NCBI GenBank assembly: GCA_958430865.1
Contig: CAUDNR010003524.1
Span: 1-64,000 of the forward strand
DNA: 64,000 nucleotides
Direction: 5' to 3'
Source of the DNA: Entrophospora sp. SA101
Taxonomy: Eukaryota > Glomeromycota > Glomeromycetes > Entrophosporales > Entrophosporaceae
The notes under the pieces are model-generated. The model had not been told where the DNA came from. It made no database searches and saw only the letters and a list, made by a program, of their open reading frames with translations. Positions 42,564 to 55,811 of this stretch are shown here, piece by piece; the stretch's first letter is position 1; each line of letters opens with the position of its first letter. A program made the translations under genes and the position numbers.

Positions 42564-43539
42564 TATAGAAAAGTTTCTAAATCTCTCAATTGTTCATCAG
42601 ATAACTTTTTTCTTATCATTTACATATGATCTTCTAAAATTGGTCCTCCACTTCCATACAATTGTGCAGCATTAATTAAATTATTGCTGACTATAAGTTT
42701 TTCATTTAATTATGAAAATTTTTCAGCAATTATGACAAAATTCTTCATTGACCATCATTGCCTTTTATATTTGAACACATTGCATCTTTAAAACATTTCC
42801 AAAAAATTTTTACATCTGAATCAGAATCCAATTCTTGTTGTAAAATAATTTAGGTTTGTCTCAGTAAAAAGATCCAATGTTTCTAAATCTGCTGCAGTAT
42901 CTCCAGCTTTTGTCCAATATTCATTATTTTTGTAAATTTTATTTGTTTGCAACCAGATGCATTCAATAATTGTCTCCAAGCTGGTTTTTTCTTAAACCGA
43001 AATTGGCTGAGCCTTGGCATTTTGAAAATTCCGAATTTTGTTATACATTTAAGAAATTGAGACTAAGTAAATTTCGTGTAACAACTTTTTTTCATAGAAT
43101 ATTTTCTACAACATACATTTGATTTATTGATTTATTTATTTCCTTTTTTTTATTAATAAATAAAAGTTCTTTACAACAAAAAAGTTTAACGAACAAAAGA
43201 AAATCATTAACAAATTTGGTCGTGAGATTCAAAATATCGTAACACGAAAATTATTGTTGCATAACTTTCAAAATTAAAAAATCTATGAAAAGAAAATTCG
43301 AGACAAACTTTTTTTTAGATTAAAGCTAAATTGAATGGTGGTAGGTTTCAACTTTGAGTATAGATGATCCGCACTGTAATAGTAAACGTTATTATTATTA
43401 AATGTGTATCTTTTCCTTTTTTAGTAAGATTAACTATGACATTGTGATATCGAATAATATTCATGTTATTTGAATATCAGTCACATGAATGATATTTGGA
43501 CAATGTCCGAATAATTCCGAATGAATACAAACATTACTA

Positions 43540-43954
43540 ATGACCTCCTGTTGCTGCGCCATACATTCAAATTTCAAAAAATTGCGATTTCATAATTCGT
43601 TCAAAAATGCAATAAAACTTTTTTTGGTTTCACGTGATTTTGGTTAAAAAATTATATTCCTATTGCCAAATTTAGATATAAATGTCGAGTATTAGTCAAA
43701 ATTTCGTGATGATGACCAAAAACTAGTATAAATTTAACAATGATCCTAGTGCTCAAATTTCTCATGAGCACATGTTTTAAAAAAGAATAGAACTCTACAA
43801 CAAAGAATTTTTTTGAGAAAATCTTTTTATTACATTAAAACTAAATACATATTCTATCAATTTATAAAGCTATTTTTTTAAAAGATAGGACAGAAAATGA
43901 CTTCTATACTTTTAAAGTTTGCCCAAAATTTAGGTCTTTAGACCGAGCCAACTA
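43540..43954. mobile_element. MITE family A, copy 4, left end lost
   Basis: The right end, the complement of TAGTTGGCTCGGTCTAAAGA, ends at 43954 and is followed by TA. The interior matches the other copies. The left end begins only at TGACCTCCTGTTGCTGCGCC (about 43540); the outer 20 bases are missing or diverged. Confidence 0.8.
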
Positions 43955-43956
43955 TA

Positions 43957-44479
43957 TAAGTTTGAGAAAATAAAACATGTTCACAATTAGACCTTTCTAA
44001 GAATGTAATGTGATAACCATCTGAGGGCTCTGATTTATCATATGAAGCATTTACAACAAACATTTTAAACTTTCCTTCATTGATAATAAATGGAAAAAAT
44101 GTGATCAGATATTTTTTTAACTGTAAATCATTACCCATTCCAAAAAAAATCAGATCCATTCAATTTCTATATACAAAGTTGTGAGAATGATCTGATATTT
44201 TTTATATGGATTATTAACTACTATTGACATTTCATTAATTTATCCCCGATAACAATTATATTCAGGCTTATTATTTTTCCTTTGATTAACTAATGTACAA
44301 AAAATCAGAGCTTTGGGACAATGAAGTATTTTTAAATGCAATCTAATAGGATAAAATTTTTTTATATATGTATTTGGGTCTAATTTGCTTTCCCACCAGA
44401 ATTTTGCAAATGGACCATAATTCAAAGTACTCATAATAGATCCAGATTCAATAAAATTTGAATTAAATTCAATTGACAT
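43957..44479 (-). pseudogene. Unrecognised protein remnant
   Basis: Two minus-strand frames follow each other: 44479-44240 (MSIEFNSNFIESGS..., with NYGPFAKFWWES) and 44159 to about 43957 (DLIFFGMGNDLQ ...). A stop near 44240 and a frame change separate them, and the MITE at 43540-43954 cuts the 3' end. Composition and context suggest a transposon-derived or low-expression gene fragment. No family is recognised. Confidence 0.35.
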
Positions 44480-46138
44480 TTTAAAATGATGATTTGTTTA
44501 ACTTTGCACAGAACAGAATTTTTTTTAAAATATTTATTGTGTAACATGATCCCCCTTTTTTTATCGATCAATATTTATTTATTACATCCGAAATTTGCCA
44601 CCGAAAATATATCGTTTAATGCTAAATAAAAAAAAAAATATTTAGGTCTGTCGTATTTTTTATTAATATTATTAATATTATTAATGGAAAAGAGATATTT
44701 TATTTTTGGTGACCAGTCGCATTTATTATTATGAAAAAATTTTTGCCGTATTTAATTTATTATTAATATTATTAATATAAAAAAAAATTTTTTTTGGTGA
44801 CCTGCCGTATTTTATTATTAATTCGAAAAAAAATCATGTTTTTTTATTGTAAATTTTTTTATCATTTGTTTCGATTCAGAGGAAATTATCTTGCATTATA
44901 TCTTTTTTCCAAAAGAAAAAACCGTTTTTTTTAAATTGTAAAAACGTTATTTCCTTATTGAAAAAAATCTGGTGATTTTTATAAATTCAATTTAAATAAT
45001 AAAGTTCGTACGATGACTTTCTCTCTATTACTATAATAATAATGATTTAAATATCTTACTCTAAGATTTAATTAAATTTCTGTATAATAATAATGGGTTC
45101 GTATCATGTATCACATACCTAAAAATTTTTAAAAAAAAATTACGGCAAACTACGCGATTAATTGTGTAACAGGTATGTAGAATATTCTTTTTGTCGATCT
45201 TTTAATATAAAATTTCCCCCCGTATTTTTATAATAAATTGATCATTCATAGACGGATCATTATCAATTAATTTATCTACGTTACATCTAAATAGGCAACT
45301 CTATATTAACTTTAATTTGATATAACAATTGTTTGTAAAAATTACCGAAACTGAGTATTATTAATGATAGTGATAATTATTACCGAAACTGAGTATTATT
45401 AATGATAATGATAATATTGTCATTATAGATTACTTTTTTACATATCACTGTATATACCAGGGTTATTACACGTGGAGCATGAAATATTAGAAAAACCAGG
45501 TGGTTGCTGAATTTAAAATATTAACACGTAAATGACATCATTTAACGACCGTTATCGACTTTTAGCCATTGACGCAATTGTTTCATGTTTTATTACCCAA
45601 TGACTGGTTTTTGTATGTCTGACTATGAAAATTCGAAAATTTTCAGATGAAGATATCGGAATGTCCAGACATGAAGTTTTGTAATGCTTAGATTGCAAAG
45701 ATACACAATAACGTGTCTTAGGATGTCTCATTTCATAAGATATGTCGAATTCTCTCTCACATAGATTATTCTGTAGGATTCGATCTAACCAATTTTTGAA
45801 TCACATGTCACATTATGGAAAATTATTTTTCCAATTACTGTTTAAGTTAAATTCAATTTTTAGCGTCATCTTTATCTTTTAGATTATTATTTGATTATCC
45901 CCTATTCAAGAAAATCGCAATAACCAAAATTTTTTATTAAATAATTTCGCAAGAAACTTAAAAACAACATATCAATATTCAATCATTTTCTTTCTTTATG
46001 AATGTTTGTTTTTACTCTCATTTTAATAAATTAATTTCCTTTTTCCCAATGATTAGTTGTTTCTTAAAAAAACAACTATTCTAAACATCGAAAGTTTTAA
46101 ATATTCGTGCAATCAATAAAAAATAAATAATATATTTT
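44480..46138. other. Intergenic, upstream of the HMG gene
   Basis: A/T-rich with repeated TATTATTAAT runs. A direct duplication of a 36-base unit beginning TTACCGAAACTGAGTATTAT occurs at about 45343-45415. No gene was seen. The right end is presumed promoter of the gene at 46139. Confidence 0.45.
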
Positions 46139-47551
46139 ATGCAACACATGGATCCTGAATTATCATTATATATAGATAAAGCACAACTTAGAGATGATGA
46201 AACTCGCCTCATATTCAATCCTCCTTGCAAAATTTACTCACAGATCACCGAATTTATTTCAGCTAATCCCAACAATGTTGATTCCATAGGTATCCCAAAA
46301 TCGCAAAACTGTTTTTTTTTATACCGCAAAAATTACAATGCAAAACATAAATCTCATAGGAGCAAAAAGGATTGGAAAATTCTTTCAAAGGAAGCTGGTA
46401 ATGCCTGGCATAATGAATCTAACGAAGTAAAAAGTTATTTTAAAGTATTAGCAAAACTAGCTTTTCAAAAAAATAAACTAAGTTATGAAAACCTACTACT
46501 AAGAAATTGTATTTTTATTGTCCAACAACCAGGGCTACAACATAAAAAAATAGATAACAATGGTTCTGCAGTTTCATCATCACCCGATCCATATTTTTCT
46601 TCTTTATCTTCTACTTGTTATTACTCAAAATATAATGCTAGTTCACAACCAAAACTACAACAAAAACAAACAGATAATAACGATCATGAACCTTCATCAT
46701 CTTTACTTTATCCATCTTCCACTTTTTCTTGCACGAGTAATAATACAAGCTTGCCTCATTTTATGACTCAACAACCAAATAATAACGATTATCCAACAAC
46801 AACATCATCACCATTTCATCCACATTCCAGTTTTTCTTACACAAGTGATGATACAAGCTCGCCTCGCTTTATGACTCGACAACCAAAACTACAACAAAAA
46901 CAAAAAGATAAAAATAATACCGATTGTGCAGTTTCACTACCATCATCTCATCCACACTCCAATTTTCCTTACACAAGTGATGATACGACCTTGCTTCATT
47001 TGGCAGCTCAACAACCAGAAGCACAACAAAAACTAAAAAATAATCTTCATAATAACAATTGTGCAGTTTCTTCACCATCTCATCCACATTCTACTTTTTC
47101 TTGCGCAAGTGACAATACAAACTCGCCTCATTTTGTAGCTCAAGAACCAAAAATGCAACAAAAACAAAAAAAAGATTTTTGTGATGATTGTGCAGTTCCA
47201 TCATCATCACTTCATCTGCATTCTACTTTTTCTTGCGCAAGTGATAATACAAGCTTGTCTCATTTTATGGCTCAACAACTAGAACTGAAACAAAACCAAA
47301 ATGAGAATCTTCATAATAACGATCGTGCAGTCTTATTATCACCTCATACATATTCTACCTTTTCTTACAAAGATGATAGTATAGTCTCGCTTCATTTTGT
47401 GACTCAAAAATCAGAAATAGAAGAAAATCAAAAAGATAAGAGAAATAATAACGATTATGTAGTTTCACCGTCGCCTTATCCACATTCTAGTTCGTTCGAT
47501 TTTAATACTAATGCTGATTGGAATACAATTATTGACTACTTCCGATTTTAA
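46139..47551 (+). CDS. MATA-HMG-box protein with repeat-built tail
   Basis: A single intronless frame of 470 residues. Residues about 53-114 form an HMG box of the fungal MATA type: IPKSQNCFFLYRKN, KKDWKILSKEAGNAW and VKSYFKVLAKLAFQKNK. This type binds DNA in the minor groove and is found in mating-type and related regulators; such genes are numerous in Rhizophagus-like fungi. From about residue 130 to 455 the protein consists of seven to eight degenerate repeats of roughly 45-50 residues. Each holds a Q/K-rich part (QQKQK, NNND), an AVSSP-like piece, HPHSTFS and SDNTSSPHFMAQ. The tail is Ser/Asn/Gln-rich and looks disordered. The other ATG four codons in (46148) is an alternative start. A specific role in mating is not supported by this sequence. 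Confidence 0.85.
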   Translation: MQHMDPELSLYIDKAQLRDDETRLIFNPPCKIYSQITEFISANPNNVDSIGIPKSQNCFFLYRKNYNAKHKSHRSKKDWKILSKEAGNAWHNESNEVKSYFKVLAKLAFQKNKLSYENLLLRNCIFIVQQPGLQHKKIDNNGSAVSSSPDPYFSSLSSTCYYSKYNASSQPKLQQKQTDNNDHEPSSSLLYPSSTFSCTSNNTSLPHFMTQQPNNNDYPTTTSSPFHPHSSFSYTSDDTSSPRFMTRQPKLQQKQKDKNNTDCAVSLPSSHPHSNFPYTSDDTTLLHLAAQQPEAQQKLKNNLHNNNCAVSSPSHPHSTFSCASDNTNSPHFVAQEPKMQQKQKKDFCDDCAVPSSSLHLHSTFSCASDNTSLSHFMAQQLELKQNQNENLHNNDRAVLLSPHTYSTFSYKDDSIVSLHFVTQKSEIEENQKDKRNNNDYVVSPSPYPHSSSFDFNTNADWNTIIDYFRF

Positions 47552-48640
47552 TATTAAGGAAAACATGAAATATAAATGTATGAAATATGAAACAAATGTA
47601 ATAGATAAGATAGCTTGTTGTAATGACAATATTGCTTTAATAGCATTTTTAAAGAGCAAATTTTATGAATATACCATTTCAATAATTTTATCTGTTTAAT
47701 CGAATTACTTGATTAAAAGGTAAAGTAATTAAGTTTGTTTTTTTAATTTTCAAACAAATTTACTGTTGTTAAACAAAACAACTGTTCCAAAAAACATATT
47801 TTATTTTACTTTCTTTCATGTAACAGTTATTTAATTTTAGTTAAGATGTTAAATAAAAAAAAATTCGCAATAAAGCCAAAAGTCCACCTAGTTAAGATGT
47901 TACAATTCTAGTTAGGTGTCTAAATTGTTTTAGATATGCCTTATGTCAAAATATTTAGATGAAATGTCTATTACTAAATAATATAAATACAACATAGTGG
48001 AAATTCTATTTACGTCACAATTTGATGATTGTTTAAAGTAGAGATCGGCACCGTTAACGTTAACCAGTTAACAGTCACAGGACATGTCACGCAGATCAAT
48101 AGGGAGTTGTAAAACATAGTAAAATTTTGATGATCTGCATCATAGTAAAATTTTACAATCAAGTGACTTCTAATCCCCATTTAATACCCTTGCTGTGTAG
48201 CAGCCACCGCCAAATTTGATATATAACTTCTTTATCATATGTATCTGCTTTAAGAAAATTTTTAAAGCAGGTTGTTAATAAAACCGAAAATAATCTGACT
48301 CTCAAAGTCAAATTTTGCCTTTATATTCATATATGTAAAATTTTGTTTGACGCGTCCAATCGCAAGTATAAGTAGAAGTAAATGTCCAAATATTACATTA
48401 TGATGAATATTTGTAGATTTTTGATCACTTAGGTATGTCTTTTATAGTAAAATCATTTATTTTAAAAGTAATATAATAAATAAATAGACATTAAAGTTTT
48501 TCTTTACCTACAGTATATACATAAATAATAATTATAATAGTAAACAAGCAACAATAATGATTAAATTAAAAGGTGTTTTATCTCCGACTTTATTCATTTA
48601 ATTATTTGTCATAGTGATGTCATTAAATATAAGTTAAAAT
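47552..48640. other. Intergenic region after the HMG gene
   Basis: No gene was seen. A single CACAGGACATGTC motif at about 48075 is shared with the end of the small element at 34610. Two GTTAAGATGTTA segments near 47841 and 47891 form a short local repeat. Confidence 0.4.
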
Positions 48641-48715
48641 AAAAGAAATTTATATACAAATAACTATTGAATAATTGCAAAACGTTCATTTTTGTAAAAC
48701 TTGCTTCGCAAGCTT

Positions 48716-49235
48716 CATAGATCTTGTCCTTAATGCTTACTTCAATCACTCTTATACAAACTATTGATGAAACACTTGTTAGTATATTCATAGATCTTGC
48801 CATTAACGCTTACTTCAATCACTCCTATACAGACTATTGAATAATCAATAAAACGTTCGTTAGAATATTTTGTTCATAGATCTTGTCCTTAAATCTTACT
48901 TCGATTACTCCTACACAAATTGATAAAACGTTCGTTAGAATATTTTGCTCATAGATCTTATATAAACTATTGAATAATTAATAAACGCTTGTTATTACAT
49001 TTTGTTCATAGATCTTGTCCTTGATGCTTACTTCAATCACTCCTATACAAACTATTGAATAATTAATAAAACGTTTGTTATTATATTTTGTTAATAGATC
49101 TTGTCCTTAATGCTTACTTCGATCACTCCTACACAAACCATTAAATAATTAATAAAACGTTTGTTATTATATTTTGTTAATAGATCTTGTCCTTAATGCT
49201 TACTTTGATCATTCCTACACAAACTGGATCTTAAT
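48716..49235. repeat. Minisatellite, ~86-bp unit, about 7 copies
   Basis: Units begin ATAGATCTTGTCCTTAATGC and continue with TTACTTCAATCACTCCTATA, CAAACTATTGAATAATTAAT and AAAACGTTTGTTATTATATT. The last three full units start at about 49008, 49094 and 49180, exactly 86 bases apart. Earlier units are more diverged, and one is shortened (about 48950-49007). The array ends about 50 bases before the duplicated CCZ1 segment. Confidence 0.9.
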
Positions 49236-49378
49236 CTTTATTATCACCCTCAAAAAACGATGATTCGTTATCGTTGTTTGCTACTATTATTATTGTATCT
49301 CGTGTATTTTAACGTGCATTTAAACTTGATTATATTTACAATCAATAATTAATTGATATTTTTAATTATTTTATCTAG

Positions 49379-51310
49379 TTATTTAATGGAACTTTTGATT
49401 TGACAACAAGAACTTCAGGAGTGAAATCTTTAAAGGTTAAATTAGAAGAATTTTTTGGTAATTGGGTATTTGAATGGGATTTTGAGAAGACTGAATTAAC
49501 CAAAATTGTCGATGGTAATTATAATAATATTGATATTATGTTAGTGGTAAACATGCTTGTAATAATATGATATAAATATATTTATAATATATTATTATAT
49601 TATTATTATAATCACATGCACACACTCGCACATTTATATATATTATAGGTATTCTTTATCTTCCACTTTCTAGGCCAGCATATTTGGAAATAACATCATT
49701 AATCGAACAAATTCACTCGGAATATGAAATAATAGAAGACGCTGTAGTGTTATGGAAAAACAAATTGATATACAATGGAAGCATTCCTGAAAATCAACTA
49801 AAAGGAATTTGGAAACATTTGGATACTTTGATTTCTGAAAGAAATTTGTTCGAAAGAGAACTTGAAAGAAAAAAGAATACCAAAGACAGTGATAAAGTAA
49901 TGACTATTTCAAAAATTTGTGAAATTATTTATTTATATATTTGTATATTTACATTTATTTATTTATTTGTTTGTTTGTTTATTATTTAGTTTTCTTCAAC
50001 AATTAAAGGATTTACAAAGTTGATTTCTGGAGCTAATCCTTTTTCTCGTTTTTCGCCAAATTCTTTATCATTTCCATCATTATCATCATCATCATCGACA
50101 ACAACGTCATCCGATAATCAGCAAAGTCATTTCCTTTCCTTTGAATCGTCACTTAATCCTTTTTCTTTTTCATCATCTACACAACAGCCGCAGCAGCAAT
50201 CTTCTTCTTCAGAGCCTCCCCTTGATTCTTCTTCTTTACCATCCGAAATAAATTTATCAAAATTCTTGATAGGACCAACAGATTTAGATGGATCTAATAG
50301 AGATATTAAACCTTTGACAATTTATTTAATAAAAAAATTAGACGATAAAGAAATTGATGATGACGAATATAATGATGTTGTTGACAATGTTGAAAAATAT
50401 TTTTTAATTGCATATAAGGTACCCTATTATTTATTCGCTGGAAGGTAAATTATTATTTTTCAAAAAAAAAAAAAAAATCTAAATTAACAAATTTATTAAT
50501 AACATAGCAAGATTTTCTTACGTTTGCATTCTTAATACCGGCCAAATCGGTGGAAGGAATTACAAAAGTATACGATATGAAATTTTATATATCTCTAGAT
50601 GAATGTTTATCTATTAGATCTGAATCAATAATTAATGCAGTAAATGAGGATTATGAAAAATCAAGAAAATTTGGGTAAATAAATATTTATTCATATTATT
50701 ATTATTATAAATATAATAAATATAAACATTCTATAAACATCATATGCAAAGAAATAAAGTGGATATAGATAGAGAATATCGATATTTATATTTTGATAAA
50801 ATGACTTTGGCTATAAAGACTTCATTACATTCATTGTCATTAACACCACCAACCATATCATCAACTTCATCATCATCATCTTCATCTAATGGAAATGTGT
50901 TCAGAGGATTAACTATTACAAACGAGATGGCTCATGCATTATGTGATATACATGAAGATCTTGAAAAGTTGGTGTTATTATACACATTACATTTGCATTT
51001 ATATATATATATATATTTACTTTTTCTTTTTTTTTTGTTAATTATTATAATATTAGACATCAACAATTGACAGAAGTCTATACAAGATCTACAACAAATT
51101 TTTGGGTAGTTGGGAGAAGGTCTGATAAACGTATACTCTATATTGTTGTACCTAAAAAAGATACATCACTTATAGAAGTTGAAGGTAATAATATATATTT
51201 ATTTATTCGTATAATATAGTTTTTAAAACAAATAATAATATATTTTTGGAAATTTTTTAGATGAGATAAGAAAACTTACAAGTTTATATTTTTCTGCAAA
51301 TAATAACTGA
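49379..51310 (+). pseudogene. CCZ1 copy lacking exons 1-3
   Basis: Exons 4-10 of CCZ1 are repeated here (49379-49514, 49649-49896, 49990-50418, 50508-50674, 50752-50967, 51057-51184, 51261-51310). The duplication starts inside intron 3, so the first 170 residues, including the N-terminal longin-like part, and the promoter are absent; a minisatellite lies upstream instead. The exons are intact as written, so the copy is either very recent or an assembly duplicate. A functional CCZ1 is not expected from it. Confidence 0.9.
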
Positions 51311-54300
51311 AACTAATTCAACTATTATCATATTATTATTATTAATTATTATTTTATCTGTTATTATTCTTAACTCCAATCATTATTTTATTTATAACAT
51401 AATCGTAATATATATACATTTAGTCGAAGAACTCTTTTAATAAAAAGTTTTTTTTACAACTTGATATCGTATCATATATGTAATACATATAATGTATATG
51501 GTAATAATAAAGCCCTTTTTCATATATAATTAATAGAATTTTTTATGCATTTTCTTTTCTTGACCTTGCAAGTTATCTTAAAATTGTGAAAATCACTTTC
51601 GAACATGGTTTTAGTAGTCATCAAATAACTTTCTATTTTCCTATTATAGCACAATTTTACATGGGCGACCTATAATTTTTTTTACTGGTATTGCATGAAA
51701 CTGTAAATAAAATAGTAGGAAGAGCTGGGCAAAAAAAAAAAAATTACTGTGTTTGCCTATCGATAGCTGGAATTTCACCAAATATATCTTTAGTTTGTAA
51801 GTTTGTAAAATTTCAATCACCGTTATGGCTCTCGATGAAAATTTTTCTCTTTAAAAATATATTAATTTCCAAGTGCCAGCTCACCAGTAATAATAATAAT
51901 AATAAAAACATGGATGACGAATTTTCTTTATAAAGGAACTCACCCATTCCTTATAACTAGATAATTTGATTAGTGGAATTATACTTGAAGTTTATACGTG
52001 TCATGAATAAAAACTTTGAAAATTATGCCATAAATTCGATTTCATCGTTACTGATTTGACAGAACTCATATAATTAAAAATTGCAAATATTAATTGACTT
52101 AATGACGACTATAATTGATTAGGTGACAGCCTCCGTCCATCGGCCAAATTATAGGATATGGTCCATAAAAACTTGTTTTTCCCCTGCTAGTTTTATAACC
52201 ATTGCTGCTGTACTTTAACACAGTTGTATTTGTCATCGTTAAATATTAATATAATTACTTGAATTTTTCTTCTAATTAACGTATCTATCCAAACTTGACT
52301 TTGATTGGCTTGCGAATCTGAATGCAATGGAAATATTTCTAATAGCATCAACAGAATCGATAACATTATAAAGGTCCACCCACGGCTTAGAGACTGTTGA
52401 ATCTGGACAGCTTCTCGTGATGTCGTCCGTCATATCAGAAAATCATTACATCCCAAATTAATTGTTAGTTATATGAATAACATCATTTGACAGTTGGTAA
52501 ATTTTTTTTCACAAATTGATTGTACCAGAGTCAGTCAGCAGGTATTATTGTCTAAATAAGAAGTTACTACTAATTTGATATTACATTTCTTCGAACTTAT
52601 TTATATTTTCTGTATTATTATCACAAAACCTACGTGCAAATAGGAAATTAAAATGTAGGAAAGAAAATTCAGTTTCAAGAATCTACTCTTAAGTAGTAGT
52701 AGTCAATACCAGAGAGAGAGTAATATTGTCGTTATATTATAATAAGCTTACACTGCAATAAATAAAATATTATCTATCCTCTGATCTAAAAACTTAGTAT
52801 TAGTATTGCCTTGTTACTACAAACTTAACCGCAGTATTGTGATCTCAACAATAAAAGATTATCGATGCAAGTTTTTCTTTTTGAGTTCTAATTCAGCAAA
52901 GTACTATTGATAAACACCTACTTAATTTATTACCTTTCATATTCAGCGAAACTGCTTTTCCTCATATACATACAAAAGTAGGAGGTATTGTTGATGTCTT
53001 GATTTAACCATAAAGATTTAATACATTAAGAGGATATATAGAGGCTTGGGGACTCATACTTTGATCTTATTATTATTTACTTGGTTGATCGACAATGTAC
53101 AGATTATAATTATTAAAAACTCGACTTTGAAACATTTTACAGCCACCCAGGGGGTTGTTATATATAAATAATACGTAGCTTAGGTTCTGTTTAATAAACT
53201 ATCAAGGTAACTCGAAAAATGCAGAGGCAATTTCGATGTATGTTAGATGAAAAATGTTTTCAAACATTCAAAGAAATTCCAATATTGTTAAAATTACTCA
53301 ACCACCAAAAATGTTTTTGCAAGAAATAAGGGTGGATATTATTTGTTGATTTCTAGACATTCAGAGGGAACTTATATGGAAGTGATTGGTCGTCTGATTA
53401 ATATAACTATGTGTGATTTACCACTTGAATTCAAGATTGATATAACTAGGTAATCCACATAATGTTATATGATGAAGTAACAGTGATGCAACACTAGAAA
53501 GTACAATTATCAACAATATAACTCTTATGCAAGAATTCCGGAAACTTCTTTCTAATTGAGGCCTCAGACAAACTAAGGGTAAAAATGGCATAAAATTTTT
53601 TAAGGACACTTATTATGTTTGAGTAGATAAAAAACAAATAAATGGAAAATTTCAAACTACACTTAATTTTCTAATATCATATCATATCATACATTGAAGG
53701 AGCAAAAAGAATAGACTCACTCAACTTTATCTAACAATAACGCGATTTGATTTTTTTAACAATGATAACAATAATGCAATGTCGAATATTTAGGTAGATC
53801 ATTTAGTTAGTCTACCAAGTAAATATGGAGGGGATATAATTTAATAATTTAAACATTGTTTATTATTAATTTTTGCTGGATAAAAATTTAAAAATTGGGA
53901 AAATATTGAAAACCAATAAAAAATATTTCAGGAATTAATCCGTTATTTACAATGAAACATCAATTTAGAAGTTTCTGTGTTACTGATTAATATATTTACA
54001 ATTTAATTACGGAGGCATTTCGGATTTTGCGACAGCACCTATTACTATTACTATTTCCCAAAAACAATTTGTAATATATAATTGGTCACTTGAAAATGCA
54101 CAAGAAATCAATCTAGCAATTTTATCTATTGAAACTATTATTAAATACATAGTCATGATGTTTACATAATTGAAAAGAGAAATTGGGGGTGGTTAAAACG
54201 ATTATTAAAGCACCAAGGAATTAAACCCACAATTAAGTATATTAGTCACAGGACATGTCCACCGTTCGAAATTCAATCGGCGGAATCGGCGCGCACTAAC

Positions 54301-54519
54301 CAAATATGGAAATCAACCGCAGATAATTTCTAAAATTAGATTAGTTTATGTAAAGGCGCAGTCGAATTTCGAACACTGGACATGTCACATCAATTGATTT
54401 TCTATATGTGAAAATAAATTCGAAATTCGTGTCACATGAAGGTTTTTTAAAATATCTCGTTATTTTTATAATAAACTCGAACTTTGTTGTTAGAGTAAAA
54501 TGAAAGTACTCCATTAAAG
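51311..54519. other. Non-coding part of duplicated segment B
   Basis: The same sequence as 31673-34881, including the GGACATGTCC inverted-repeat element (about 54248-54395). No gene was seen. Confidence 0.5.
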
Positions 54520-54529
54520 NNNNNNNNNN
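54520..54529. other. Assembly gap (10 N)
   Basis: Ten unknown bases. The left flank (ACTCCATTAAAG) is the same as at the gap at 34882; the right flank differs. Confidence 1.
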
Positions 54530-55545
54530 CTAAGTCTGGACAAAAGATCCCTTTCTATGAGTTTGGCTGGTATATCCCAAAGGCGTCCCCTGTCTTGTCA
54601 GTGGCACGCCTACTCACCAACAACCCTACCCCCATTCGAAAAACAAATTCAGTTGGCCAAATAAAAATTAAAGAGAAGCAGAGAATTTGGGAAAATGATT
54701 AATTTATAACAAAACATACCAAACAAAATCCGAACCATTTTATGGCTTTTTTCTTGTCGGCCATATTGCTGACAAGGATGTATATAATCATGTGATAATT
54801 TTAACCTACAGGACGGGGAACTGATTGGGCAAAAACCCATTTCAATCCCCTATCCAAAATCATAAATCGGTTAGCAAGTATCAGAGAAACAGAGCATTTA
54901 TGAAAGTGATTATACAAAACAAACACTATTTTACAACTTCCCTCTTAGCATCAGAGTCCAAATGCAATTTCAGGGCCATCAACCCTGCTCTGAATTGTGA
55001 CCTCCTGTGCTTGAAACGAATTGCAGATTCTCATTGCTTCGATGGATCCGGATATTTACATGGCACTACAATTCATCTGCAGAGTTGCGACTTGGTCACA
55101 GTGCCATCCTTGCCCTAGAGGCAGGATCGTTGCAGTCGACTTTTCATCCAACATGGCAGCAGCCATCTCTGGTGAGGGAAGATTAGTGAAAGTGTCATTG
55201 ACGATTGATGCAGTCTTGGTAAACTCCAGGACATGTCCACCCCCCCCCTGGAATTCTGTAGCATCGTTGTATCATCGGGAGACACTAGTCAGATTAGCCT
55301 TATGTACACGAGGAAGATGTGAGAATGACTGTAAAGTGTTTAAGGTAGCGTGTGTGCTTCAACACTTGCCAATTTCCGATAATCAAACGTCGCATACTCA
55401 AAATGTCTCTTTTTCAACAGTATGCTGCCTTGACATCTTGTGATTATAATATTTATAATATTATTAATATTATGGATTATGAAAAGAAGAATATTATCAA
55501 TGAAAATCTTGTAATTACCCCAGCAATGATCTGCTCCGCATTTTG
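54530..55545 (-). repeat. Dispersed repeat R, copy 2, and GC-richer flank
   Basis: Bases about 55125-55445, read on the minus strand, match copy 1 at 38711-39034. The sequence is visibly richer in G and C than its surroundings. A plus-strand frame at 55021-55443 and minus-strand pieces are open but are not kept in copy 1, so no gene is called. Bases 55238-55247 hold a run of C. It is probably part of a mobile element of unknown class. Confidence 0.6.
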
Positions 55546-55811
55546 ATTCCAATTAAAAATAAAAATACCAATCAATACAAGTAAAAAATAGTACCTCTAT
55601 TATTAACACGTTTTCTTTAGGAGACCCAAACCAAACCAAACAACAACACTCACGTTTTGTCACCTTGGACTCTGTCAAAAAATAAATTGTTTTTCCAAGA
55701 AAAAGAAAAAAAAATCAATTCGCGTCTGTCCTACCAAAAAAAAACCAATTGGGATTAATTGTGCTACGCGTCGATTAATTCATAAACTTTTTTTCTTTTC
55801 TTTGTTACAAA

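Larger units (their letters stand above)
40516..43020 (-). pseudogene. DDE-type transposase-like gene, decayed, with two MITEs inside
   Basis: Read on the minus strand from an ATG at 43020 (MPRLSQFRFKKKPAWRQLLN), coding similarity continues through frameshifts and stops to about 40516. Recognisable parts are a Cys/His-rich segment (CLNHC, CNNC; 41918-41740), YDYKMKV with a conserved Asp (about 41480-41510), WSDDVKQDAWF (about 41330-41360), FDNGGHYHNSES (about 41200-41240), then LEPG. The D and DN motifs fit a DDE-like nuclease. I associate this arrangement with a repeated family in glomeromycotan genomes but cannot name its superfamily. Two non-autonomous elements sit inside it (42161-42563 and 41592-41732). 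Removing either one with one copy of its target duplication restores a continuous reading frame. At least four frameshifts or stops make the gene dead. Confidence 0.7.
49286..54519. repeat. 5.2-kb duplicated segment, copy B
   Basis: Second copy of 29648-34881 at an offset of 19638, with no difference noticed in the parts compared. It begins at a short ATTATTATTG shared by both flanks and ends at the second 10-N gap at the same base as copy A. Confidence 0.95.
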